A stretch of 33,870 nt of DNA. It comes from Chitinilyticum litopenaei DSM 21440 (GTDB taxonomy: Bacteria > Pseudomonadota > Gammaproteobacteria > Burkholderiales > Chitinibacteraceae). Of the stretch, positions 1-7,240 are shown piece by piece (within the stretch, counting starts at the first letter, position 1; each line of letters begins with the position of its first letter). The notes beneath the pieces are model-generated. The model made no database searches. It saw only the letters and a list, made by a program, of their open reading frames with translations, and was not told where the DNA came from. The stretch covers positions 1 through 33,870 of the forward strand of contig NZ_ATZJ01000047.1 of the NCBI RefSeq assembly GCF_000428145.1, read 5' to 3'. The translations under genes and the position numbers were made by a program.

Positions 1-16
1 CGTGCGGCTTGATCCT
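1..16 (+). rRNA. 23S rRNA, extreme 3' end (partial)
   Basis: The first bases read CGTGCGGCTTGATCCT. This matches the end of bacterial 23S rRNA (E. coli ends CGTGAGGCTTAACCTT), the strand that pairs with the 5' end of the molecule in helix H1. It lies 110 bp before a 5S gene in the same orientation, the normal rRNA operon order. Only about 16 nt are in the window, so the exact mature end is inferred from the E. coli model. The spacer between it and 5S holds no tRNA. Confidence 0.65.
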
Positions 17-125
17 ATAACCTGAGACGCGTGAACGACGCGGTACAATCGACAAAAAACTAGCTTCTTCTATCGAATTCAGCGTGGCGAGCGGGGGAGA
101 CCCTGAGCGACATGCGAACAGTTAA

Positions 126-242
126 TGTCTGGTGACCTTAGCGAGGTGGTCCCACCCCTTCCCATCCCGAACAGGACGGTGAAACGCCTCAGCGCCGATG
201 ATAGTGCAGATTGCCTGTGTGAAAGTAGGACATCGCCAGACT
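126..242 (+). rRNA. rrf: 5S ribosomal RNA
   Basis: The sequence is a typical betaproteobacterial 5S rRNA. The 5' arm GTCTGG (127-132) pairs with CCAGAC (236-241) to form helix I. The conserved internal segments CCCATCCCGAACAGGACGG, GAAACGCCTCAGCGCCGATG and GTGTGAAAGTAGGACATCGCC are present. The length of about 116-117 nt is normal. It follows the 23S 3' end and is followed within 10 nt by an intrinsic terminator, so it is the last gene of an rRNA operon. Mature ends are uncertain by one or two bases. Confidence 0.96.
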
Positions 243-250
243 CCCCATGA

Positions 251-288
251 AAAGCCCCGGTTTCGAAAGAGACCGGGGCTTTTGCTTT
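251..288 (+). terminator. rRNA operon intrinsic terminator
   Basis: AAAAGCCCCGGT (251-262) and ACCGGGGCTTTT (273-284) form a perfect 12-bp inverted repeat with a 10-nt loop. The GC-rich part of the stem is followed by a T run. It starts 9 nt after the 5S rRNA. Because the A tract mirrors the T tract it could also act on the other strand. Confidence 0.93.
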
Positions 289-376
289 GTGTGCCGAGTA
301 AACAAGCGCAAATCCAGAATAAACGCGGGTCGCGCATGCCGGCAAAATGCCCTTTCTTGCCAGAAGGGGATGAGAA

Positions 377-1324
377 ATGAGTGAGCAGACCGGCTATGCC
401 GAGGCAGCGCAGGCTTGGTATATCGGCAATTACCAGGTCGTGCCCGAGCGCATCAGGGAAATCGCCGGTTTTTATGGTCATGTGGTCATGCTGGCGGGGC
501 CGGAGACGCAGCCTGCGGTTGCCGTCAAATTTGCCTTTCAGGATGGGCGCTGTGCTCGTGAAATTACGGCTCTGGAGCGTTTGCGTCCGCATTCTTCGCT
601 CCCCTTGCCTGCGGTCGTTGCACAGACCAGCCTGTCGGTTGCCGGAGGAAATCAGCCCCATGAGGTGCTGGTGCTGGCGGCATTGCCTGGAGTGGCCCCC
701 TGGGATTTGCCGCCAGCGTCAGTACGGGCGCCACAGGCGGCCACTGAAGTTGCCCGGGTATTGGCCGCCGTGCATGGCGTTAGCGATCCGCGCGGTTTCG
801 AGTGTCCGGATGCTTCATTTACACCCTCCTTGCTGGGAGCCTTCGAAGCCTGGTTTGCGCCGGTCTGGCACTATGCGGCAGCAGACGCTGCGCCATTTTC
901 GCCGGCCCTGCGCAGCAAGCTGGCGGCGTTGTGGGCTGCCCGTAGCGCTCTGCTGGCGCCGATCAATGCGGAACCTTCTTCGCTGGTTCATGACGATCCG
1001 CATCTGGGCAACCTGTTGTTCGATGCACAAACAGGCCTGCCGACGGCCTTGCTGGACCCTTGCGATGTGGCGTTCCGGCATCGTGAACAGGATGTTTTCC
1101 ATCTGGCCGATGCGATGCCCGACTGGCGGGTGATGGAGGCTTATGAGGCTCTCAGTCCGATGACCGCCGGCTGGGAGGTGCGCCGCTGGTTTTTCTCGAT
1201 CTGGGATGATGTAAAGCACAGCCGCAACCGTGGCTGGTATGACGAAGATTGGTTCGAGCGCAAGTTCATCCAGCTGCGCGATGCCTTGCAGTCCAGTCAT
1301 GTCTATCAGGGTATTGCACTGTAG
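377..1324 (+). CDS. APH-fold small-molecule kinase (aminoglycoside phosphotransferase family)
   Basis: 315-residue cytoplasmic protein of the aminoglycoside phosphotransferase / choline kinase-like fold. The Brenner catalytic loop is HDDPHLGN at residues 205-212. The metal-binding motif that replaces DFG is LDPCD (about 226-230), and an N-terminal AVAVKF segment supplies the likely ATP-contacting lysine near residue 50. The natural substrate cannot be read from sequence; most chromosomal members phosphorylate metabolites, and drug resistance should not be assumed. The ATG at 377 is preceded by AAGGGG at 364-369. The gene is convergent with a paralog at 1393-2325 that shares the FFSxWxxVxH C-terminal region. 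Its last codons (GIAL and stop) lie inside a dispersed hairpin repeat, so the C-terminus may have been reshaped by that insertion. Confidence 0.88.
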   Translation: MSEQTGYAEAAQAWYIGNYQVVPERIREIAGFYGHVVMLAGPETQPAVAVKFAFQDGRCAREITALERLRPHSSLPLPAVVAQTSLSVAGGNQPHEVLVLAALPGVAPWDLPPASVRAPQAATEVARVLAAVHGVSDPRGFECPDASFTPSLLGAFEAWFAPVWHYAAADAAPFSPALRSKLAALWAARSALLAPINAEPSSLVHDDPHLGNLLFDAQTGLPTALLDPCDVAFRHREQDVFHLADAMPDWRVMEAYEALSPMTAGWEVRRWFFSIWDDVKHSRNRGWYDEDWFERKFIQLRDALQSSHVYQGIAL

Positions 1325-1356
1325 CCATTTGTTTTACTCGGCTCCGCTTGTATACC
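1309..1356 (+). repeat. Dispersed GGGTATTGC hairpin repeat, copy R1
   Basis: Starts GGGTATTGCACTG and ends GTATACC, matching five other copies in this window (10462, 22443, 25161, 29875, 32324). The left half is well preserved and the right half is diverged. The repeat begins inside the upstream kinase ORF and its TGTAG segment provides the stop codon. It lies between two convergent genes, a common position for REP-like elements. Confidence 0.65.
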
Positions 1357-1392
1357 TGTTTTATTTGCGCCCTGATCCCAAGCCTGGATGCG

Positions 1393-2325
1393 TCAGGCTT
1401 GTGCTGTTTGCACGCTGCCCAGCAATTGCCGGGCGCGCTGGGTTTTCCGGTTCAGCTCTTCCTGGTTGTAGCGTCCTCCAGACTGCAGGTGGCGCACGCC
1501 TTCCCAGACACTGAAGAAGGCCAGGCGGGCATGGAGTCCGCCATCCAGCGGGTATTTGGCCAGATAGGTTTCCAGCAGGCGGAAGTCGGGCCGGACTTCG
1601 CGCAGATGGCGCAAGTCGAGCTCGCGATGGCTGAAGCGCGCCCAGCCCGGGTCCAGTACGCCGCACAGCCGCTGGCTCTCGGGGTCAACGAGGAAATTGG
1701 CCGCATGGCATTCATCGTGGATCAGGCTGGGTTGTGTGCAGCTTGAAGGTGGCAGCGCCGTGAAACGGCTGGCCAGCTCCAGCAGGGCATCGCGCTGGCT
1801 GAGGTAAAGCAGCTGGGCGGCGGCCGGGCCGTGCAGCCAAGCGGTCAGTCCTGCCAGCTCGCTGAGATAGGACGGTGTGAATTCGGCAGATTCGGCGCCC
1901 GCACGGGTCTGGAACAGCCCGGCCCCGCTCTGGGCGTGCCAGCCCAGCAAGAGGTCGGTGCATTCATCGGCAAAGCGGTCAATCAGCACTGGCGAGTCAA
2001 GGGCATGGCTGGCCGGTATGCCGGGTATCACGCTCAGCAGCAGGGTTTCGCCCGGTTCGCAGGCCGCGTGGATGCCGCGCACTTCCGGAATGGCGATGCC
2101 CTGGCTGTGCGCCTGCAGCAAGGCCAGGCTCGCAGCTTCCCGTTCTGCCTGACCGGGAGCGCGGTAGCATTTGGCAATCAGCTCGCCCTTGTCGCCGCGC
2201 ACCCGGTAAATGTCGGCCAGGCTGCCATTGGCGCTGTCGACGATGTCGGGTTTGCCCCCCAGTTGCTGGCGTAATACAGCAAGCAGGCTGGCTGGCAGCA
2301 GGCCGTTCTTTTGCACGGTAAACAT
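1393..2325 (-). CDS. APH-fold small-molecule kinase, paralog of the gene at 377
   Basis: 310-residue protein of the aminoglycoside phosphotransferase fold. The catalytic loop HDECHAANFLVD has its histidine at residue 203, almost the same position as in the 377-1324 gene. It is followed by LDPGWARFSHRELDL, and the C-terminus carries FFSVWEGVRHLQSGGRYN, parallel to FFSIWDDVKHSRNRGWYD in the neighbour. The two are therefore likely paralogs. The start at 2325 is chosen because GAAAGGAG lies 8-15 nt upstream; an in-frame start at 2358 has no such site and adds residues unlike the family. Substrate unknown. The gene has no obvious partner on its own strand; the next gene upstream on that strand is ybbP, which ends at 2403. 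Confidence 0.87.
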   Translation of the reverse strand: MFTVQKNGLLPASLLAVLRQQLGGKPDIVDSANGSLADIYRVRGDKGELIAKCYRAPGQAEREAASLALLQAHSQGIAIPEVRGIHAACEPGETLLLSVIPGIPASHALDSPVLIDRFADECTDLLLGWHAQSGAGLFQTRAGAESAEFTPSYLSELAGLTAWLHGPAAAQLLYLSQRDALLELASRFTALPPSSCTQPSLIHDECHAANFLVDPESQRLCGVLDPGWARFSHRELDLRHLREVRPDFRLLETYLAKYPLDGGLHARLAFFSVWEGVRHLQSGGRYNQEELNRKTQRARQLLGSVQTAQA

Positions 2326-2402
2326 GGGGGCACTCCTTTCAGTGGTCGCCGCCAGCATGCCTGCAGTCCATGAAGAACATGTTGCGCCCGCGCAAAAAAG
2401 CC

Positions 2403-4835
2403 TCAGGCTTTCAGCAAGACACCGGGTGGGGTGCCGGCCAGTCTGGCCAGCCGCAACTGGCTGACCGCCGCCGCCAGCACGGCGCCGCAGAGCATGGCGG
2501 CTGCCGGAGCCAGCAGGTTGAAGGCCACCGGCAGCTCAAAGACAAAGCGGCCCAGACTCCAGCCGGTGGCGCTGGCCAGCAGGCCGGCAATGAGGCCGCT
2601 GATGCCACCCAGCAGCACCTGTTCGATCAGCCAGAGGCGGCGCAACTGCGCTTGCCGTGCGCCGAGCGCGCGCAGCAATGCCGCCTCGCGGCTGCGTTCG
2701 CTGGCATTGAGTTCCAGCGCCGCGGCCAGCACCGTGAGGCCGGCGGCCAGGCAGAAGATCAGCACCAGCTGCAGTGCCTGGCTGGCCAGCAGCAAGATTC
2801 GTCGCACTTCCGCCAGCACCTGACCGACATCGAGTATCGTGATGTTCGGCATGCTGCCGGCAATGTCGGCCAGTAAGGGGCGCGGCCCGGGCGGCAGGTA
2901 GAAGCTGGTGATCAGGCTGCCGGGTTGCTCGGCCAGCATCGCAGCCGTGCCCGTCACAAAGAAATTGACGCGGAAGGAATCCCAGCTGACCTCGCGCAGG
3001 CCGGTGACCGGGCCGCTGACGGGGATGCCGCCAATGTCAAATACCAGCGTGTCTCCCAGCTGTATACCCAGTGTTTTGGCAAGGCCGGCCTCGACCGACC
3101 AGCCGCGTTCGCCCGCAGCCGCTTCGCGTCCGGCCAGGAGGCGGTTGTCCTGCCGCAGCGTATCACCCCAGGAAAGATTGAATTCGCGCTCGGCCAGCCG
3201 TTGCGCGCGCTCATCTTCATAGCGGCTGGCCTCTACCGGCTTGCCGTTATGGCTGGTCCAGCGCCCGCGAATCATCGGCTGGAAAGCCGGCGTCGCCACG
3301 TTGTGGCGCACAAACAGGGCCTGCAGCTGCGACAACTGCTCAGGCTGGATATTCACCGCGTAATGGTTGGGGGCATTGTCGGGCACGCGCGCCTCCCAGG
3401 CATTGAGCAGGTCGCTGCGGGTCAGCGTCAGCAGGCAGAGCCCGGTCAGACCGATGGTCAGTGCGCCCAGCTGCACCATGGCCAGCCCCGGTTGCCGGGC
3501 CAGTGGCCGCAAGGCCAGGCGCCAGCCGGCAAAGGGCAGGCGCAGCAGGCCGCGAATCAGCAGCCAGCCGCTCAGGCCGCTCAGCGCCACGGCCGCGGCC
3601 AGGCCCGCGGCAGTGTAGAGCGCCAGCCGGAGGTCGCGCATGCCGAGGTAAAGCAGGGCCAGGATGGCGGACAGGGCCAGCAGCCATTGCACGCGCAGTC
3701 CCGGATCGGCTTGCAGTTCGCGGCGCAACACGCGCAGTGGCGGTGTGCGGCTGAGCGCCAGCAGCTGTGGTCCGGCCAGGCCCGCCAGCAAGACGAGCGC
3801 ATAGGCGCTGGCCCACAGCCAGGGCAGCGGCGACGGTGCGGGCAAGGCCTGCTGGCCCAGCCGCAGCAGGATTTCCGCCAGCATGGCCTGGCCAGCCCAG
3901 CCGAACAGGCCGCCCAGCAGGCTGGCGAGCAGCGCGAGCACCGTCAGCTCGCCCAGCAGCAGGGTACGCAACTGCTGGCGGCTGGCGCCCAGCGTGCGCA
4001 GCAGGGCCACCGTATCGTAATGGCGCTGCACAAAGCGGCGCGCAGCCAGCAGGATGGCGACACCGGCCAGCAGGGCGGCCAGCAGGGCGGCCAGCTGCAG
4101 GAACTGCTCGGCTTTCTGCAGGGATTTTTTGACTTCCGGACGGGATTCCTGGGCATCTTCCAGCCGCTCGCCGCGTTGCAGACGCGGCTTGATCTCCGCC
4201 TGCCAGGCTTTTACCGCCGCATCCGGTCCGGCCACCAGCAGGCGATAGCGCACGCGGCTGCCGGGCCCTAGCAAGCCGCTGGCTTCCAGGTCGCCGCTAT
4301 TGATCAGCACGCGTGGCTGCAGGCTGGAGAAGTCAATGACCCCGTCGGGTTCGCGCACGATAATCCCGGTAATGCGCAGCGTCAGCAGGCCAAGCTCGAT
4401 GGTATCGCCGCGCTGCAGGCGCCAGGCATCCGCCAGTTTCCGATCGATAAAGGCTTCGCCGGCGGCGGGGCCACGGCTGCTGCCCTGTTCGAGTTGCAGC
4501 GTGCCGCGCAAGGGATAAAGCGCACTGGCGGCCTTGATGCTGGCAAGGCGGAACTGCTCGCCCCGGCGCACCATGCTGGGAAAGGTGGCGGTGTTCGCGG
4601 TTTGCAGTTGCGGATCGGCTGGCAGATAGGCCGCCGGAAGCGCATGGTCGCTCAGCAGCGCTGCGTCGGCCGCCAGCAGCCAGTTGGCCTGGCCCAGCAG
4701 GGCGCCGCGCACGCGCTCGGCGAGCAGCCCCACGGCACTCATCGCGGCAACGGCGATCAGCAGCGCAATCAGCAGCAGGCGAAAATCGGCGGCGGCCAGG
4801 TCGCGGCGCAACAGGCGCAGGAAGAGTCGTGTCAT
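2403..4835 (-). CDS. ybbP: FtsX-family ABC transporter permease, YbbP-like
   Basis: 810-residue membrane protein, about the length of E. coli YbbP (~800). It has an N-terminal transmembrane helix (residues about 18-40), a large extracytoplasmic domain, a block of FtsX/MacB-type helices around 240-420 interrupted by a second soluble domain, and a final set of helices from about 690 to 805. This is the duplicated MacB/type VII ABC layout, in which the permease drives extracytoplasmic mechanical work rather than ordinary import. Its ATG overlaps the stop of ybbA as ATGA (4832-4835), so the two are translationally coupled. With TesA divergent next door, this repeats the ybbA-ybbP-tesA neighbourhood of enterobacteria. 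The likely role is extraction of hydrophobic molecules from the inner membrane for the periplasmic esterase; that role is inferred from family knowledge. Confidence 0.9.
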   Translation of the reverse strand: MTRLFLRLLRRDLAAADFRLLLIALLIAVAAMSAVGLLAERVRGALLGQANWLLAADAALLSDHALPAAYLPADPQLQTANTATFPSMVRRGEQFRLASIKAASALYPLRGTLQLEQGSSRGPAAGEAFIDRKLADAWRLQRGDTIELGLLTLRITGIIVREPDGVIDFSSLQPRVLINSGDLEASGLLGPGSRVRYRLLVAGPDAAVKAWQAEIKPRLQRGERLEDAQESRPEVKKSLQKAEQFLQLAALLAALLAGVAILLAARRFVQRHYDTVALLRTLGASRQQLRTLLLGELTVLALLASLLGGLFGWAGQAMLAEILLRLGQQALPAPSPLPWLWASAYALVLLAGLAGPQLLALSRTPPLRVLRRELQADPGLRVQWLLALSAILALLYLGMRDLRLALYTAAGLAAAVALSGLSGWLLIRGLLRLPFAGWRLALRPLARQPGLAMVQLGALTIGLTGLCLLTLTRSDLLNAWEARVPDNAPNHYAVNIQPEQLSQLQALFVRHNVATPAFQPMIRGRWTSHNGKPVEASRYEDERAQRLAEREFNLSWGDTLRQDNRLLAGREAAAGERGWSVEAGLAKTLGIQLGDTLVFDIGGIPVSGPVTGLREVSWDSFRVNFFVTGTAAMLAEQPGSLITSFYLPPGPRPLLADIAGSMPNITILDVGQVLAEVRRILLLASQALQLVLIFCLAAGLTVLAAALELNASERSREAALLRALGARQAQLRRLWLIEQVLLGGISGLIAGLLASATGWSLGRFVFELPVAFNLLAPAAAMLCGAVLAAAVSQLRLARLAGTPPGVLLKA

Positions 4836-5554
4836 GTCGGCCAGCCATCCTGTGGATTGCTGGCATGCAGGCTGCGCTGCTGGCCTCCGGCAATCTGCAG
4901 CTGCCAGTTGCAGCGCGCCGCCAGCGCCGGGTCGTGCGTCACCAGGACCAGCGTGGTACCGGCATCGGCATTCAGGCTGAACATCAGGTCGGCAATGCTG
5001 CGTCCGGTGGCGGTATCAAGGCTGCCTGTCGGTTCATCGGCGAACAGGATGCGCGGCTCTGCGGCAAAGGCGCGCGCCAGCGCCACGCGCTGCTGCTCGC
5101 CGCCGGAGAGCTGGCGGGGCGTATGGCCCAGGCGCTCGCCGAGTCCGACGCGCTCAAGCCAGTGCCGGGCGCGCTCGCCGGCATGGGGGGCGCCGTGCAG
5201 CTCGAGCGGGACCATCACGTTCTCCAGCGCGCTGAAATCGGGCAGCAGCTGGAATGACTGAAAGACAAAACCGGCCAGCCGGCCGCGCAGGCTGGCGCGG
5301 CCGTCTTCGCTGAGCGCGCCCAGCGACTGGCCGTCCAGCAGCACATCGCCGTGGCTGGGGGTGTCGATGCCGGCTAGCAGGGCCAGCAGCGTGGATTTGC
5401 CCGAGCCCGAAGCGCCCACAATCGCCAGCGATTCTCCCGCAGGCAGCGAGAACTCAATATCATGGAGGATGGTCAGGTGTTCGGTGCCAGTGTGCACCTG
5501 CTTGCCCAATGCCCTGGCTTGCAGCAGGGCGGTCTGATCTGGAGAAATCGGCAT
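4832..5554 (-). CDS. ybbA: ABC transporter ATP-binding protein, YbbA/LolD-like
   Basis: 240-residue ATPase. It has Walker A GASGSGKST, Q-loop VFQSFQLLPD, signature LSGGEQQRVALARA, Walker B RILFADEPTGSLD and a switch histidine in VTHD. It belongs to the LolD/MacB/FtsE class that pairs with FtsX-type permeases, here YbbP, whose start overlaps its stop. The start at 5554 places LLQARALGKQV at the usual N-terminal strand. An upstream in-frame GTG at 5617 would add 21 residues read from inside the opposing esterase gene and is less likely. Its ATG and that of the esterase share the tetranucleotide CATG (5552-5555), so the promoters of each gene must lie within the coding sequence of the other. Confidence 0.93.
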   Translation of the reverse strand: MPISPDQTALLQARALGKQVHTGTEHLTILHDIEFSLPAGESLAIVGASGSGKSTLLALLAGIDTPSHGDVLLDGQSLGALSEDGRASLRGRLAGFVFQSFQLLPDFSALENVMVPLELHGAPHAGERARHWLERVGLGERLGHTPRQLSGGEQQRVALARAFAAEPRILFADEPTGSLDTATGRSIADLMFSLNADAGTTLVLVTHDPALAARCNWQLQIAGGQQRSLHASNPQDGWPT

Positions 5555-6191
5555 GGTGTGTGCGTACCTGAGCAAGAAAGTCGTGGCGGTGGTGGTGTTG
5601 CTGGCATTATCGGTCACGGCGCTGGCCGCGGCGAACAGGCCGCCGCGCCTGCTGGTCTTTGGCGACAGCCTTTCGGCCGGCTATGGCCTGCCGGCAAACC
5701 AGGCCTGGCCAGCCCTGCTGCAGGCCAGGCTCAAGGCCCGCGGGCTTGCCTGGCAGGTGAGCAATGCCAGCGTCTCGGGTGAAACGACCGCCGGTGGCCT
5801 GACGAGGTTCCCGGCCATGCTCAAACAATTGCAGCCCGATGTGGTCGTGCTGGAGCTGGGCGCCAACGATGGCTTACGCGGCCTGCCCACCACGCTGATG
5901 CAGCAGAACCTCGTGCAGATGGCGCGGCTCGCCAGGGCCAGCGGTGCGCGCGTGCATCTGGTGGGCATGCGCATTCCGCCCAACTACGGCCCGCAATACA
6001 CCGCAGCCTTCGAGGAGGCCTTTCGCAGCGTAGCGCGCGAGGAAAAGCTGCCCTTCACCCCTTTTCTGCTGGCGCCGCTCAATGACGAGCGCCAGCTCTT
6101 CCAGAATGACCAGCTGCATCCGACGGCCGAAGGACAGGCGCGGGTGGCCGGCTTCATGGAGAAAGAGCTGGCCGCCTACTTCCGCAAATGA
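5553..6191 (+). CDS. tesA: TesA-like periplasmic SGNH esterase / lysophospholipase
   Basis: 212-residue SGNH/GDSL hydrolase exported by a signal peptide (KK then a hydrophobic stretch ending ALAAA, residues 8-27). Block I is FGDSLSAGYG with the nucleophile serine, block II contains VSGETTAGG, block III is LGANDGLRG, and block V is DQLHPTAEG with the catalytic Asp and His. This is the family of E. coli TesA (thioesterase I / protease I / lysophospholipase L1). A GGAG at 5541-5544 is spaced 8 nt from the ATG at 5553, which supports this start. Divergent from ybbA-ybbP, as in enterobacteria, consistent with a shared hydrophobe- or lipid-processing system in the periplasm. Confidence 0.93.
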   Translation: MVCAYLSKKVVAVVVLLALSVTALAAANRPPRLLVFGDSLSAGYGLPANQAWPALLQARLKARGLAWQVSNASVSGETTAGGLTRFPAMLKQLQPDVVVLELGANDGLRGLPTTLMQQNLVQMARLARASGARVHLVGMRIPPNYGPQYTAAFEEAFRSVAREEKLPFTPFLLAPLNDERQLFQNDQLHPTAEGQARVAGFMEKELAAYFRK

Positions 6192-6221
6192 GCCGTGGCC
6201 AATGCCGGGCAGGCCGGCGCT

Positions 6222-7118
6222 TTACTCCAGCGCTTGCCAGTCGGCAGTGGGATTGAATTCGCGGATTTGCCGCGCCGCCGTGGCGGTGGTGGCGCCGAGG
6301 TTGCGCTGGTAGATCCTGCCGTCATGGCTGGTGATGAAGGTCATGACGCCGGATTTGCCATAGTGGGCCGGCCAGGAGACCAGAGCATAGCCGCCAAGCA
6401 GCTTGCCGTTGACCCGGTAGCTGTAGGCCCCGCCGGGCGCCGCGTTGCCCTGGCGATCGAGCAGGCGGTAGAAATAACCGTTAAACGGCTGCGGCGTCCC
6501 GCTCTTGCCGCGCATTTCCCGCTCCGCTTGCGCCAGCAGCGGGCCCAGCGGGCTGTCGGGGCCATGGTCGCCAGCCTGCCAGTACAGGCCGTCACGCGTG
6601 CCGGGGCTGCTGTTGATCTGGCCCGCATAGTGGGCAAAGGCATGGCGGTCCGGATTGCTGCGGAAGTATTCGCTTTGCGCCTGCTGGATCTCCCGCAGCA
6701 CTTCGATGGTGGCCAGCTCGTTGCTGCCGATCTGGCGGCTGAGCATTTCCTCGCGGCCCGCGTTCAGATCGAACTCCCATTTGCCCTGTTTCAGGCTGAG
6801 CGGAATGGCGAAGGGCAGCGGGTCCGTGCCGACCTCCAGCACCCTGCGCTGCGGCCCCGCCTCCTGCCAGGCATGCGCCTCGCGGTAGCGGGCGACGAAG
6901 GTTTCCACGCGGGCGCGCGCTTCGTCCTCGTTGCCAAGATTGATCAGTTGCCCGAAGTCCTTGCCGAGCACGCGCTTGACCGCCGTGCGATCGGCGCGCT
7001 CGAGGGCGCTGATGAGGGCTGCGCCCGCCTCGTCGGGCGTGGCAAAGCGCTGCGCTGCCCAGGCGGGCAGGGTGATGCTCAGGGCGCAGGCACACAGCAC
7101 GCTAGTAGTGATTTTCAT
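6222..7118 (-). CDS. DUF2950 family exported protein
   Basis: 298-residue protein with a signal peptide ending LPAWA-AQ. The mature part follows the DUF2950 pattern: an N-terminal FATPDEAGAALISALERAD segment, LEVGTDPLPFAIPL, a middle YFRSNPDRHAFAHYAG region, SSPGTRDGLYW, and C-terminal PGGAYSYRVNGK, YALVSWPAHYGKSGVMTF and RIYQRNLG. The function of the family is not known. The ATG at 7118 is preceded by GGAG at 7-nt spacing. It lies 122 bp downstream of a DUF3300 gene on the same strand, and these two families often sit together, so they likely act as a pair in the envelope. Confidence 0.9.
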   Translation of the reverse strand: MKITTSVLCACALSITLPAWAAQRFATPDEAGAALISALERADRTAVKRVLGKDFGQLINLGNEDEARARVETFVARYREAHAWQEAGPQRRVLEVGTDPLPFAIPLSLKQGKWEFDLNAGREEMLSRQIGSNELATIEVLREIQQAQSEYFRSNPDRHAFAHYAGQINSSPGTRDGLYWQAGDHGPDSPLGPLLAQAEREMRGKSGTPQPFNGYFYRLLDRQGNAAPGGAYSYRVNGKLLGGYALVSWPAHYGKSGVMTFITSHDGRIYQRNLGATTATAARQIREFNPTADWQALE

Positions 7119-7211
7119 CGTTGTTCTCCGGTCTCGCTGGCGCAGCGGCTGACTGCGCCAGGTGTTTCCGCGCTTCGCGGCAAGTAGCTGGGAAGTGAAA
7201 GCGCAGCGCCA

Positions 7212-7240
7212 GCACAGGCGCTGCCATGCTGCGCCTGTGC
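7212..7240 (-). other. Intercistronic stem-loop between DUF3300 and DUF2950 genes
   Basis: GCACAGGCGC (7212-7221) and GCGCCTGTGC (7231-7240) form a perfect 10-bp inverted repeat with a 9-nt loop. It abuts the stop codon of the DUF3300 gene. No T run follows on the minus strand, so it looks more like an mRNA-stabilising or attenuating hairpin than a full intrinsic terminator. Confidence 0.6.

Noticed and set aside
79..661. Open frames on both strands across 5S rRNA and the terminator
   Set aside because: They overlap the 5S gene and its terminator, lack ribosome binding sites and have no family features.
377..1324. Reading the kinase as an aminoglycoside-resistance gene
   Set aside because: The fold is shared by many metabolic kinases, and nothing in the sequence or neighbourhood points to drug resistance.
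1380..1400. AAGCCTG/CAGGCTT hairpin at the stop codon of the 1393-2325 kinase as a terminator
   Set aside because: Stem of only 7 bp without a T run in either direction; kept only as an observation.
2925..4271. Long plus-strand frame inside ybbP
   Set aside because: Gln/Ala/Arg-rich translation typical of the antisense of a GC-rich membrane protein gene; no domain.
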